Counted from the first letter of the stretch, positions 45,242 to 55,976 are shown. The stretch: DNA of 64,000 bases from Sediminibacter sp. Hel_I_10 (GCF_000688335.1 NZ_JHZX01000001.1:434001-498000), one strand, 5' to 3'. A program made the numbers and translations. The notes: generated by a model not told the origin, from the letters alone.

Positions 45242-46516
45242 ATGGCAGTAGACTTACTACTAGGATTACAATGGGGCGATGAAGGCAAAGGAAAAATTGT
45301 CGATGTATTGACCTCCAATTACAATATCATTGCACGCTTTCAAGGAGGCCCAAATGCTGGACATACCTTAGAGTTTGACGGCATCAAACATGTTCTTAGA
45401 ACAATTCCTTCAGGTATTTTTCATAAGGATTCTGTTAATGTCATTGGAAATGGTGTGGTCATTGACCCTGTAGTTTTTGTGCAAGAATTGGACGGACTTG
45501 ATCAATTTAAGATTGACTACAAGTCTAAATTGATCATTTCAAGAAAAGCACACGTCATTTTACCAACGCATCGCTTACTAGATGCTGCTTCTGAAACTTC
45601 TAAAGGCAAAGCTAAAATTGGCTCTACTTTAAAAGGTATAGGTCCAACCTATATGGATAAAACAGGGAGAAATGGTATTCGTATTGGCGATTTGGAGCTA
45701 GATAATTGGAAAGAAAAATACAGAGCTTTAGCGAACAAGCATGAAGCCATGATTGATTTTTACAATGTAGATATGCAATACGATCTTGCTGAAATGGAAG
45801 CCGAATTTTTTGCCTCTGTTGAGCGTTTGAAAGAACTTCAATTTATTGATAGTGAAGAATACCTAAATACAGCACTTAAAGACGGCAAGTCTATTCTTGC
45901 AGAAGGCGCCCAAGGCTCTTTATTAGATATTGATTTTGGAACCTACCCGTTTGTAACCTCATCAAATACCACCGCTTCAGGAGCGTGTACAGGTTTGGGT
46001 GTTGCACCTAATAGAATTGGGGAAGTTTTTGGAATATTTAAGGCCTATACTACAAGAGTTGGCTCTGGCCCATTTCCTACCGAGTTATTTGATACCGTTG
46101 GTGAAGATATGGCGCGTATTGGTCATGAGTTTGGTGCGGTAACAGGTCGCCCTAGACGTTGTGGTTGGTTAGATTTGGTGGCTTTACGTTACGCTTGCCA
46201 AGTGAATGGTGTGACGCAATTGATTATGATGAAAGGTGATGTGCTTTCTGGTTTTGAAACCTTAAAAGTATGCACCGCCTACAACTATAAGGGAGATACT
46301 ATTAAACATTTACCTTACAATATCGAAGCCGAAAACGTTACTCCTATTTACACCGAGTTTAAAGGTTGGCAGGCAGATTTGACCAAAATGAATCAAGTAG
46401 ATCAGTTTCCGAAGGAGCTCAATGACTACATTGATTTCTTAGAAAAAGAACTTGAAATCCCTATTACTATTGTTTCTGTAGGACCAGATAGAACACAAAC
46501 CATCCATAGAAAATAA
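45242..46516 (+). CDS. purA: Adenylosuccinate synthase
   Basis: 424 residues, the usual length. The GTP-binding start is 'LLLGLQWGDEGKGKIVDVL' with catalytic Asp and Lys, then 'QGGPNAGHT' (catalytic His), 'STLKGIGPTYMDK', 'AEGAQGSLLDIDFGTYPFVTSS', 'TRVGSGPFPTE' and 'TGRPRRCGWLDL'. It joins aspartate to IMP in AMP synthesis. It is probably co-transcribed with the Fur-family gene and ends with a strong terminator. Confidence 0.97.
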   Translation: MAVDLLLGLQWGDEGKGKIVDVLTSNYNIIARFQGGPNAGHTLEFDGIKHVLRTIPSGIFHKDSVNVIGNGVVIDPVVFVQELDGLDQFKIDYKSKLIISRKAHVILPTHRLLDAASETSKGKAKIGSTLKGIGPTYMDKTGRNGIRIGDLELDNWKEKYRALANKHEAMIDFYNVDMQYDLAEMEAEFFASVERLKELQFIDSEEYLNTALKDGKSILAEGAQGSLLDIDFGTYPFVTSSNTTASGACTGLGVAPNRIGEVFGIFKAYTTRVGSGPFPTELFDTVGEDMARIGHEFGAVTGRPRRCGWLDLVALRYACQVNGVTQLIMMKGDVLSGFETLKVCTAYNYKGDTIKHLPYNIEAENVTPIYTEFKGWQADLTKMNQVDQFPKELNDYIDFLEKELEIPITIVSVGPDRTQTIHRK

Positions 46517-46555
46517 ATAGCTCTAACCTCTCGTAAGCGAGGTGTCAGAAATAGC

Positions 46556-46608
46556 AAAAGCGCATCTCAATAGCTGAAACCAATCAGCATGAGATGCGCT
46601 TTTTTTTG
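46556..46608 (+). terminator. Terminator of purA
   Basis: AAAAGCGCATCTCA and TGAGATGCGCTTTT form a 14-bp perfect stem; the 20-base apical part can form an inner GCTG/CAGC stem, followed by T-run. A smaller hairpin (ACCTC/GAGGT, 46526-46543) precedes it. Confidence 0.9.
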
Positions 46609-46931
46609 TAATTTATCAAATAAATTCTTCTGATTCAATATAGAGTTTTAATTGAAATACACCTATTCAAAATACTAGTGTTCAAAATTTTAAATTACAA
46701 ACTAAAGCACTCTGACCCTTCATTAAATCTTCGCCACAACACAGTGAGGTTGTGACCTAAATCATGTCGTTCTGGATCAAATGAATCCAAAAAAGCAAAG
46801 CCTTATGACCAATCTCTTTTCTTAAAATAGTTTCTCACAAAATGCTCCCCACATGATCTGAGTTAATAAATCCATCTGTCGTATTGCTATAAAATTGCCA
46901 AAATGTGCAAGTCTCATGATTTGCAGAATAG
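46609..46931. other. Non-coding gap before nhaC
   Basis: About 320 bases with no credible reading frame. It has an AT-rich 7-3-7 palindrome at 46610-46626 and a weak CACAAC/GTTGTG inverted repeat near 46733-46756. No known RNA family or riboswitch recognised. Confidence 0.5.
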
Positions 46932-46952
46932 GTAACATTATCGTAACATTAC
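46932..46952. promoter_or_regulatory. Tandem GTAACATTA repeats before nhaC
   Basis: GTAACATTA at 46932-46940 and again at 46943-46951, two exact nine-base copies with an 11-bp period, 24 bases before the nhaC start. Aligned over 21 positions this agrees with the element before the Fur-family gene at 15 positions, keeping the GTAA and TTA(C) blocks. Confidence 0.5.
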
Positions 46953-46975
46953 AAATCAAAACTATTGACCCTTCT

Positions 46976-48460
46976 ATGGAAAGCAAAGACATTAAGCCCA
47001 AACTGCCTCAGGATGAAAACATTGTAGAAAACAAAGAGCTCAATCTTTTTGAAGCGCTAATTCCTGTCTTTGCTTTGGTGATTATGTTGTTTTACAATGT
47101 ATTTTTTGTATTTGGAGATAATGCCTTAAGCGGAAGTAATCAATTTATTTTATTACTAGGTGCTGCAGTTGCTGCTATTGTTGGTTTTTTCAATAAGGTG
47201 ACCTATGATCAAATGATGGATGAAGTGGCAGAAAACATCAAATCCACATCAGGAGCTTTACTTATATTATTGATGGTTGGTGCTTTGGCTGGAACATGGC
47301 TGATTAGCGGTATTATACCCACAATGATTTACTACGGACTTCAAATTCTGAATCCCACGATATTCTTGGCAGCATCGGTTATTATCTGCGCCATCATCTC
47401 AGTGGCTACAGGCAGCTCTTGGACCACCTCGGCTACTGTTGGTATTGCATTGATTGGTATTGGTGAAACCTTAGGGATTTCATTAGGCATGACCGCAGGT
47501 GCCGTACTTTCTGGGGCTTATTTTGGAGATAAAATGTCGCCTTTAAGTGATACCACAAACCTTGCTCCTGCTATGGCAGGTGGCGAATTATTCACACACA
47601 TAAAATACATGGCATTAACCACCGTGCCTACAATTGTGATTACTCTAATTGTGTTCATCATCATTGGATTAAATATAGACACCACAGGAACACCAGATAT
47701 TTCAGATAAATTATCGGCCATAGATAGTGCATTCAATATTTCTCCATGGTTATTTCTCGTTCCGTTGTTTGTAATCTTTATGATCGTCAAAAAAACACCA
47801 CCACTAATTGCGCTATTATTAGGAACACTTTTAGGCGGTGTGGCTGCCATTATTGCTCAACCAGATATTGTGGCCAATATTGCCGGAGCAGATAGTTTGA
47901 CCTTTGAATCTGCCTATAAAGGCGTCATGAATGCCATGACGGTAGATGTTTCGGTAGAAACCTCAAGTACAGAACTTAATGACTTATTTTCTGCGGGTGG
48001 AATGTCTGGTATGCTCGGAACCATTTGGCTTATTATCTGTGCCATGGTATTTGGAGGCGTTATGGATGCCATCGGCGCTTTATCCAGAATAAGCAAAGCA
48101 TTATTAAATTTAGCAACGACGACGTTCGGACTTTTTGCAAGTACTGTAGCCAGCTGTTTGGCACTTAACGTCACCGCTTCCGATCAATATTTGGCATTGG
48201 TTGTTCCTGGTAAAATGTTTAAAAAAGCTTATGAAGATAGAGGTCTTGCTCCTGAAAATTTAAGTAGAACTCTAGAAGATTCGGGAACGGTCACTTCGGT
48301 ATTAGTGCCTTGGAATACTTGTGGCGCTTATCAATCTGGTGTACTAGGTGTTCCTGTGGCAGATTACTTCTTTTTTGCGATTTTCAATTGGCTAAGTCCA
48401 TTTATGACCCTTTTATTTGCAGCCTTCTCTATTAAGATCAAACAATTATCAAAATCTTAA
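46976..48460 (+). CDS. nhaC: NhaC family Na+/H+ antiporter
   Basis: 494 residues from the ATG at 46976 (MESKDIKPKLPQDEN); an upstream in-frame start at 46895 would read through the tandem repeat. About 12 membrane helices with family segments 'ATGSSWTTSATVGIALIGIG', 'GAYFGDKMSPLSDTTNLAPAMAG', 'LNVTASDQYLALVVPGKMF' and 'VLVPWNTCGAYQSGVLGV'. It exports Na+ in exchange for protons at the inner membrane, in keeping with a marine lifestyle. Confidence 0.94.
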   Translation: MESKDIKPKLPQDENIVENKELNLFEALIPVFALVIMLFYNVFFVFGDNALSGSNQFILLLGAAVAAIVGFFNKVTYDQMMDEVAENIKSTSGALLILLMVGALAGTWLISGIIPTMIYYGLQILNPTIFLAASVIICAIISVATGSSWTTSATVGIALIGIGETLGISLGMTAGAVLSGAYFGDKMSPLSDTTNLAPAMAGGELFTHIKYMALTTVPTIVITLIVFIIIGLNIDTTGTPDISDKLSAIDSAFNISPWLFLVPLFVIFMIVKKTPPLIALLLGTLLGGVAAIIAQPDIVANIAGADSLTFESAYKGVMNAMTVDVSVETSSTELNDLFSAGGMSGMLGTIWLIICAMVFGGVMDAIGALSRISKALLNLATTTFGLFASTVASCLALNVTASDQYLALVVPGKMFKKAYEDRGLAPENLSRTLEDSGTVTSVLVPWNTCGAYQSGVLGVPVADYFFFAIFNWLSPFMTLLFAAFSIKIKQLSKS

Positions 48461-48580
48461 CTTAGAAATTTTCAACTAAAAAACCACATTCTTGCCACCC
48501 TGCTATTTTACTCATGTTATTTTTGTTGATATGATAGTTTTAGCCCTTACTTTTTGAGGCCATACCTTAATGCTATCTTC

Positions 48581-48596
48581 TTATAATCTATTATAA
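48581..48596. promoter_or_regulatory. PerR/Fur-like palindrome upstream of the peroxiredoxin gene
   Basis: TTATAATCTATTATAA is a perfect 7-2-7 palindrome, one base longer in the spacer than the Bacillus PerR box (TTATAATnATTATAA). It lies 33 bases upstream of an exact -7 box. Which regulator binds is not shown; additional CTAT and ATAG blocks (48573, 48588, 48600, 48604) surround it and could also suit OxyR. Confidence 0.55.
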
Positions 48597-48610
48597 TCAA
48601 TAGCTATTCT

Positions 48611-48637
48611 GTTTAGGACATAATCAAACTAACTTTG
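48611..48637 (+). promoter_or_regulatory. Promoter of the peroxiredoxin operon
   Basis: TAACTTTG (48630-48637) matches TAnnTTTG exactly. TTTA at 48612-48615 is a weak -33 element. The leader would be about 35 bases. Confidence 0.6.
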
Positions 48638-48675
48638 TATTGAAATTATTACAAACCTTAAAATTAAAAATAGAT

Positions 48676-49320
48676 ATGACTTTAGTAGGAAAAAAATTCC
48701 CGAATTTAAATGTAGACGCCATGAACGATATGGGAGATACTTTTAAAATCAATGTGCTTGAAGAAGCTATAAATAACAAGAAGAAAGTATTATTATTCTG
48801 GTACCCTAAAGACTTTACTTTTGTGTGCCCTACAGAATTACATGCCTTTCAAGCTGCAATAAAAGAATTTGAGAAAAGAAATACGATAGTAATTGGTGCC
48901 TCTTGTGATACTCCAGAAGTTCATTTTGCTTGGTTAAACACTAAAAAAGATGATGGTGGGATCGAAGGTGTTACTTACCCAATTTTAGCAGACACTAACA
49001 GAAACCTGGCATCTGCTTTAGGTATTCTAGATATTACAAACGAACAGTTTGATGAAGAAACCGGCTTGGTTACTGTTGAAGGAGACAATGTAACTTATAG
49101 AGCTACTTACATTATTGATGAAGAAGGTACTGTAGTTCACGAAGGTGTAAATCACATGCCATTAGGAAGAAATGTAAAAGAATTTTTACGTTTAATTGAT
49201 GCTTACACACACGTACAAGAAAAAGGAGAAGTTTGTCCTGCAAACTGGGAAGAAGGCCAAGCAGCAATGAATGCTGATCGCGACGGTGTTAAAGAATATC
49301 TTTCTGCACAGTTAAACTAG
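48676..49320 (+). CDS. Typical 2-Cys peroxiredoxin (AhpC/Prx1 type)
   Basis: 214 residues from the ATG at 48676; a TTG further upstream is not needed. Peroxidatic Cys51 is in 'WYPKDFTFVCPTELHAF', and the resolving Cys lies near 183 in 'KGEVCPANWEEGQ'. 'VIGASCDTPEVHFAWLN' and 'YRATYIIDEEGTVVHEGVNHMPLGRN' complete the family pattern. It reduces hydrogen peroxide and organic peroxides. The thioredoxin-like gene next in line is the likely reductant. Confidence 0.95.
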   Translation: MTLVGKKFPNLNVDAMNDMGDTFKINVLEEAINNKKKVLLFWYPKDFTFVCPTELHAFQAAIKEFEKRNTIVIGASCDTPEVHFAWLNTKKDDGGIEGVTYPILADTNRNLASALGILDITNEQFDEETGLVTVEGDNVTYRATYIIDEEGTVVHEGVNHMPLGRNVKEFLRLIDAYTHVQEKGEVCPANWEEGQAAMNADRDGVKEYLSAQLN

Positions 49321-49338
49321 TATTAAAGCATACATTTT

Positions 49339-49386
49339 CCAGGCTCAAATCACTTAAATGTGGTTTGAGACTGGATTTTTTTTAAC
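49339..49386 (+). terminator. Hairpin with T-run between peroxiredoxin and thioredoxin genes
   Basis: CTCAAATCAC and GTGGTTTGAG (one G-U pair) with outer CCAG/CTGG, then eight T residues. Since the thioredoxin gene follows in the same direction 15 bases later, it may be a partial terminator that lowers downstream expression. Confidence 0.7.
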
Positions 49387-49400
49387 TTAAAAACACAGTT

Positions 49401-49709
49401 ATGGTAAAAGAATTAGAACAAGATAATTTAGAAGAATTGGTATCAAATAATGATACCGTAATCGTACAGTACTCTGCCGGTTGGTGCGGTAATTGCCGAA
49501 TCATGAAACCGAAATTTAAAAAATTAGCTTCGGAACATGAGTCCATTACTTTTGTTATGGCAGATGCAGAAAAGTTTCCTGAGTCTCGAAAATTGGCGAC
49601 AGTTGATAATTTACCAACCTTTGCAACTTTTAAAAACGGAACGTTTGTAAGTCAAACACAAACTAACAAATTTGAAGTATTAAAGACGTTTGTAGGCGAG
49701 GCCATATAA
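49401..49709 (+). CDS. Thioredoxin family protein (WCGNC active site)
   Basis: 102 residues with active site W28-C-G-N-C32, where classic thioredoxin has WCGPC, and cis-proline loop 'NLPTFATFKNG'. No signal peptide, so cytoplasmic. It sits between the peroxiredoxin and a small acidic protein gene in the same direction, so it probably recycles that peroxiredoxin. The Asn in place of Pro should alter the redox potential. Confidence 0.92.
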   Translation: MVKELEQDNLEELVSNNDTVIVQYSAGWCGNCRIMKPKFKKLASEHESITFVMADAEKFPESRKLATVDNLPTFATFKNGTFVSQTQTNKFEVLKTFVGEAI

Positions 49710-49742
49710 GTCAAGCATATCAATATTAGAAACTAAGACATT

Positions 49743-50000
49743 ATGAAACTTCCTGTAATAAAACACCTCACGCAATTTGTAGATGACAATGACGAGGATT
49801 ATTTAATTGAAACTATTGAAACTCTTGAAAATTTAACCGAAGTCTCTTCGTTGAAAGATGAAGAACTAGACGTCATTGGAGAGTTGATTTCGAATATGTA
49901 TGGCGCCTTAGAGGTCCATAAGATGGTCAAGGAAGGAACGCCTAAAAAAGATGCCCTAAACACCTTTATGAAGCGCGTTATGGGATCGATAGATAATTAG
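49743..50000 (+). CDS. Small acidic protein of the peroxiredoxin-thioredoxin operon (DUF6952-like)
   Basis: 85 residues, acidic and predicted mainly helical ('MKLPVIKHLTQFVDDNDEDYLIETIETLENLTEVSSLKDEELDVIGELISNMYGALEVHKM...'). It has no Cys. I believe it belongs to the flavobacterial DUF6952 family, found next to thioredoxin and peroxiredoxin genes, but the name is from memory. Its constant neighbours suggest a part in peroxide defence; the biochemical role is unknown. Confidence 0.75.
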   Translation: MKLPVIKHLTQFVDDNDEDYLIETIETLENLTEVSSLKDEELDVIGELISNMYGALEVHKMVKEGTPKKDALNTFMKRVMGSIDN

Positions 50001-50029
50001 AATTAAGTAATAGCTACATATCTAATTTT

Positions 50030-50073
50030 AAAAACCACTTCAAACTGAATCATCAGTTGCGAAGTGGTTTTTT
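50030..50073. terminator. Bidirectional terminator between convergent peroxide-defence operons
   Basis: AAAACCACTTC and GAAGTGGTTTT, with a small inner CTGA/TCAG stem, then T-run. Confidence 0.85.
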
Positions 50074-50096
50074 AGTTGATGTTCTATTTCAATTCA

Positions 50097-50570
50097 TCAA
50101 TTTTTTAACAAGTCTAAAATTTGCTGGTGCTCCTTTTCAAAAGCATGATCGTACGCTGTTTTTCCTTCATGGTCTTTTAAAGAGACCTCTGCTTTATACT
50201 TAAGTAGTAACTCTACCATTGCTTTTTGATTATAGCTAGCTGCAAAAATAAGAGCTGTGGTTCCATTTTGATTCACCGCATCAACGTTAGCACCATGGTC
50301 AATCAAATATGCTGCAATTTGTACATTTCCCTTAAAACTCACGCCTATGAGTGCAGTGTTTTTAGAAGCATCCTTTCCATTGATGTCAGCACCTGCCTGA
50401 ATGAGTAGTTCTGCTGCGGCCATATTGTCAAAATATGTCGCAAAAATTAGTGGAGTGAAGCCTCTAGAATCCTTAGTATTTACCAAATTTGGTTGTAAAT
50501 CTAAGAGCGCTTTTAAACGTTGATCATCATTAGCTTGTATGGCTTTAAAAAGATCTTCTGTTTGTGTCAT
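50097..50570 (-). CDS. Ankyrin repeat protein, partner of katG
   Basis: 157 residues made of four to five ankyrin repeats ('DSRGFTPLIFATYFDNMAAAELLIQAGADIN', 'GKDASKNTALIGVSFKGNVQIAAYLIDHGANVD', 'NQNGTTALIFAASYNQKAMVELLLKY'). No signal peptide, so cytoplasmic. It lies 74 bases downstream of katG in the same direction. Ankyrin genes next to catalase genes (ankB-katB in Pseudomonas) are known to be needed for full catalase activity; a similar supporting role is likely here. Confidence 0.9.
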   Translation of the reverse strand: MTQTEDLFKAIQANDDQRLKALLDLQPNLVNTKDSRGFTPLIFATYFDNMAAAELLIQAGADINGKDASKNTALIGVSFKGNVQIAAYLIDHGANVDAVNQNGTTALIFAASYNQKAMVELLLKYKAEVSLKDHEGKTAYDHAFEKEHQQILDLLKN

Positions 50571-50585
50571 AGTTATATGTCAATT

Positions 50586-50622
50586 AAAAAAAAGGAACAG
50601 GTCTTTTACCACCAGTTCCTTT
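50586..50622 (-). terminator. Hairpin between katG and ankyrin gene
   Basis: Minus strand: AAAGGAAC...GTTCCTTT stem with inner GGT/ACC, followed by a T-run. Probably a partial terminator that lets some transcripts continue into the ankyrin gene. Confidence 0.65.
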
Positions 50623-50644
50623 ATTATTAGTCCTTATTAAAATT

Positions 50645-52870
<2,226 letters not shown>

Positions 52871-52931
52871 TCAAGGTTTATACCCTAAAATTATAAAAAT
52901 CATAAGGGATTGTATCATCTACTAGCATTTT

Positions 52932-52963
52932 AATAAATTATAGGATTATTGCTATAATTTATT
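52932..52963. promoter_or_regulatory. 12-bp-arm palindrome upstream of katG
   Basis: AATAAATTATAG (52932-52943) and its exact reverse complement CTATAATTTATT (52952-52963) with an eight-base spacer, 74 bases before the katG start. The inner ATAG-N8-CTAT resembles an OxyR half-site (ATAG-N7-CTAT) with one extra base; TATAAT halves also recall PerR/Fur boxes. No strong promoter match lies downstream, which would suit an activator. Confidence 0.6.
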
Positions 52964-53038
52964 GAACATGAAAAACGCATAGAAAAATCTTATAATGTGT
53001 GATTCTAAAGGGCTGATTAAAACTAATTTCAAAAGAAA

Positions 53039-53067
53039 AGACCCACTAGAAAAACTAGCGGGTCTTT
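53039..53067 (-). terminator. Terminator of the fasciclin gene
   Basis: AAGACCC-ACTAG and CTAGCGGGTCTT stem with an A-rich loop between the fasciclin gene and the katG upstream region; T-rich on the minus side. Confidence 0.75.
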
Positions 53068-53119
53068 ATATAATTAAGTTCTAGAAACAAACTTAATTTA
53101 TAGAGAAATCAAAATCTGA

Positions 53120-53761
53120 TTATGCTTTCGGTAAAACTACAGCATCAACAACGTGAATCACTCCATTTGATTGATTAACATCTGCAATAGTTACTTGAGA
53201 AGAATTTCCGTTTTCATCGGTAATAAAGACTTTACCATCTTTAGCCGTTGCTACTAAAGTTCCTCCAGATACAGTTGCCAATTCTGCTTTACCATTATTT
53301 TTTTCAATCAATTTTGCAATATCTGCAGCATTATATTTTCCAGCTACAACGTGATACGTTAATATAGTTTGTAATTGTTCTTTGTTTTCTGGCTTCAACA
53401 ATGTTTCAACGGTTCCTTCTGGCAAAGCTTCAAACGCTTTATTGGTTGGAGCAAATACCGTAAAAGGACCTTCACTTGACAATGTTTCTACCAAATCTGC
53501 AGCTTTAACAGCAGCAACTAAAGTGGTATGATCTTTAGACTCTACGGCATTTTCAACAATTGTTCTTGTTGGATACATTTTCGCTCCACCTACAACTTTC
53601 ACCTCTGCATCTGGCTTCATAGTCTTTTCAACCTTCATTTTCTCTTTTTTGGTTTTATCCATTTTATTGGCCATCTCTTTTTCTTGAGCTGTTCCATTAT
53701 ATGCTACCATCATTGATGCTGTGACTAAAACCGTACCTAATAAATTTCTTGAAATTTTCAT
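53120..53761 (-). CDS. Exported fasciclin domain protein
   Basis: 213 residues. Signal peptide to about 25 ('VTASMMVAYNGTAQ'), a short Lys-rich coiled segment (KEMANKMDKTKKEKMKVEK), then one FAS1 domain with the H1 motif 'TLSSEGPFTVFAPTNKAFEALP' and the H2 region 'NGVIHVVDAVVLP', including 'YHVV'. FAS1 proteins mediate adhesion. It lies upstream of the katG palindrome on the same strand, with a terminator between, so it is probably a separate unit. Confidence 0.92.
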   Translation of the reverse strand: MKISRNLLGTVLVTASMMVAYNGTAQEKEMANKMDKTKKEKMKVEKTMKPDAEVKVVGGAKMYPTRTIVENAVESKDHTTLVAAVKAADLVETLSSEGPFTVFAPTNKAFEALPEGTVETLLKPENKEQLQTILTYHVVAGKYNAADIAKLIEKNNGKAELATVSGGTLVATAKDGKVFITDENGNSSQVTIADVNQSNGVIHVVDAVVLPKA

Positions 53762-54010
53762 ATTCGTTTTGTTTTAAATTAATTGTTGTTTGCTATAGAT
53801 ACGGAGATATCGAGCTTATGGTTTTGACGCTGTTGTGCTTTAACACATAATTAACCTCGATTTAAGAAGGTTTCCCAAAATGGATGATGCTCATAAATCC
53901 TTCTAAATAACTCAAGTTTTCTTTTCTTAAAATAAAATTATCACCTCTTAAAATAAGCTACTTCCGTATCTTTTTTTCGTAACTTCATACTTATCTAAAA
54001 TTTGAATATC

Positions 54011-54262
54011 ATGACTGAAACAAATTATACAAAAGTATTTTCTGGAAGTTTTATCATCGTACAATTAGCCATGGACCGGTTAAAAAGCGCTGGCATCAAC
54101 GCCATTATTAAGGATGAATCTGAATCTGGCCGACTTGCTGGATTTGGATCTTCAATTCAGAATTATCAGGAACTATACGTTAATAAGGACGAGCTAAGTG
54201 AGGCATTACCTATCATCAATGGTGTGAAGCAAGAGTTAGAAGAAAATAATGAAGACGCTTAA
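54011..54262 (+). CDS. DUF2007 domain protein
   Basis: 83 residues from the ATG at 54011 (MTETNYTKVFSGSFIIVQLAMDRLKSAGINAIIKDE). The 'V..G....A...K..L...GI.A.V..E' pattern and 'ELYVNKDELSEALPII' ending are typical of DUF2007 (putative signal-transducing, ferredoxin-like fold). Cytoplasmic; function unknown. Confidence 0.88.
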   Translation: MTETNYTKVFSGSFIIVQLAMDRLKSAGINAIIKDESESGRLAGFGSSIQNYQELYVNKDELSEALPIINGVKQELEENNEDA

Positions 54263-54296
54263 GTGTCTTCGATTAAGGAAATTTTGAATTAGAAAT

Positions 54297-54340
54297 AAAA
54301 AAAAAGGGCGAAGTCTTAAAACTTCGACCTTTTTTTATTT
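54297..54340. terminator. Bidirectional terminator between DUF2007 and ABC-F genes
   Basis: AAAAAAAGG-G-CGAAGT and ACTTCG-A-CCTTTTTTT: a long stem with one mismatch, between convergent genes. Confidence 0.85.
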
Positions 54341-54350
54341 CTATTTTTTT

Positions 54351-55976
54351 TTAAGCAGGAACGCCGTACATTTTCTCGCGTTGTTCCTTGATATTTTTAT
54401 CATCCATGTATTCATCAAACGTCATGAATCTATCGATAACTCCACTTGGTGTTAATTCTATAACACGATTTGCCACGGTTTGAGCAAACTCATGATCATG
54501 AGTGGTAAACATTACGGTCCCCTTAAAGTTTTTAAGAGAATTATTGAATGCTGTAATACTCTCTAGATCTAAGTGATTGGTAGGCTCATCTAGCATTAAG
54601 ACGTTAGCTCTCACCATCATCATACGGCTTAACATACATCTTACTTTTTCTCCTCCAGATAAAACATCTGATGTTTTTAACGCTTCTTCTCCGCTAAAGA
54701 TCATTTTACCCAAAAAGCCACGAATAAACACTTCTTCACGCTCCTCTTCTGTATTGGCCCATTGTCTCAACCAATCTACTAGGGATAGTTTATTATTAAA
54801 GTAATCACTATTATCTAATGGCAAATAAGATTGTGACGTGGTAACACCCCAAGAATATTTACCGCTGTCTGCTTTTTCCTTACCATTGATAATTTGATAA
54901 AAGGCTGTAGTTGCGCGTGAGTCTTTAGAATACACGACAACTTTCTCTCCTTTATTTAAATTGATATTGATATTTTGAAAAAGCACTTCTCCATCTAAAG
55001 AGGCTGATAGGCCTTCGACGTTGAGGATTTGATCACCAGCTTCACGGTCTCTTTCAAAAATAATGGCAGGGTAACGTCTGCTTGATGGCTTAATATCTGA
55101 AATGTTCAATTTATCAATCATCTTCTTTCTACTGGTTGCCTGTTTAGACTTGGCAACGTTGGCAGAGAATCTTCTAATAAATTCCTCGAGCTCCTTTTTC
55201 TTTTCCTCAGCCTTTTTATTTTGTTGAGAGCGCTGTCTCGCGGCTAGCTGAGAAGATTCGTACCAAAAAGAATAGTTTCCAGAATACTGATTGATTTTTC
55301 CGAAGTCAATATCAGAAATATGCGTACAAACAGCATCCAAAAAGTGTCTATCGTGAGAAACAACAATAACGCAGTTGTCATAATTAGCCAAGAAATTTTC
55401 AAGCCAAGAAATGGTTTCATAATCCAAATCATTGGTAGGCTCATCCATAATCAATACATCTGGACTTCCAAATAATGCTTGAGCCAAAAGCACTCTAACC
55501 TTTTGTTTACCATCGAGATCTTTCATTAGCATGTAATGAATATCTTCTTTTATACCTAGGTTAGACAGCATTGCCGCGGCATCACTATCGGCATTCCAAC
55601 CATTCATTTCTTCAAATTCTACTTGAAGTTCTCCAATTTTTTCAGCGTTTTCATCCGTATAATCGGCATAAAGCGCATCAATTTCAGTCTTTAACTTGTG
55701 TAAAGGTTTATTTCCTATAATAACAGTTTCTAAAACCGTTTGCTCATCATATAAGTTGTGGTTTTGTTCTAGAACAGACATGCGTTTGCCTGGCTCTAAA
55801 TGTACATGACCAGAAGTTGGGTCTTGCTTGCCAGCAATGATGTTTAGAAACGTTGATTTACCTGCACCATTTGCGCCGATAATCCCGTAGCAATTGCCAT
55901 TATTAAAGGTAACGTTCACTTCATCAAAAAGAATACGTTTACCAAACTGAACCGATAAATTTGAAACTGATAACAT
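54351..55976 (-). CDS. ABC-F family ATPase (YbiT-like)
   Basis: 541 residues, two ATPase domains and no membrane segment. Domain 1: Walker A GANGAGKST, 'DLDGKQKVRVLLAQAL' and 'VLIMDEPTNDLD'. The ABC-F linker (about 240-300, very Lys/Arg-rich) follows. Domain 2 has a good signature LSGGEKVR and Walker B 'LMLDEPTNHLD', but its Walker A is 'YSKDSRATT' instead of GxxGxGKT. ABC-F proteins act on the ribosome. A TACTTTTG -7 element lies on the minus strand at 56056-56049. Confidence 0.94.
   Translation of the reverse strand: MLSVSNLSVQFGKRILFDEVNVTFNNGNCYGIIGANGAGKSTFLNIIAGKQDPTSGHVHLEPGKRMSVLEQNHNLYDEQTVLETVIIGNKPLHKLKTEIDALYADYTDENAEKIGELQVEFEEMNGWNADSDAAAMLSNLGIKEDIHYMLMKDLDGKQKVRVLLAQALFGSPDVLIMDEPTNDLDYETISWLENFLANYDNCVIVVSHDRHFLDAVCTHISDIDFGKINQYSGNYSFWYESSQLAARQRSQQNKKAEEKKKELEEFIRRFSANVAKSKQATSRKKMIDKLNISDIKPSSRRYPAIIFERDREAGDQILNVEGLSASLDGEVLFQNININLNKGEKVVVYSKDSRATTAFYQIINGKEKADSGKYSWGVTTSQSYLPLDNSDYFNNKLSLVDWLRQWANTEEEREEVFIRGFLGKMIFSGEEALKTSDVLSGGEKVRCMLSRMMMVRANVLMLDEPTNHLDLESITAFNNSLKNFKGTVMFTTHDHEFAQTVANRVIELTPSGVIDRFMTFDEYMDDKNIKEQREKMYGVPA

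Noticed and set aside
46610-46626. AATTTAT-CAA-ATAAATT palindrome
   Set aside because: Short, wholly A/T arms in AT-rich DNA, far from the nhaC start; likely chance.
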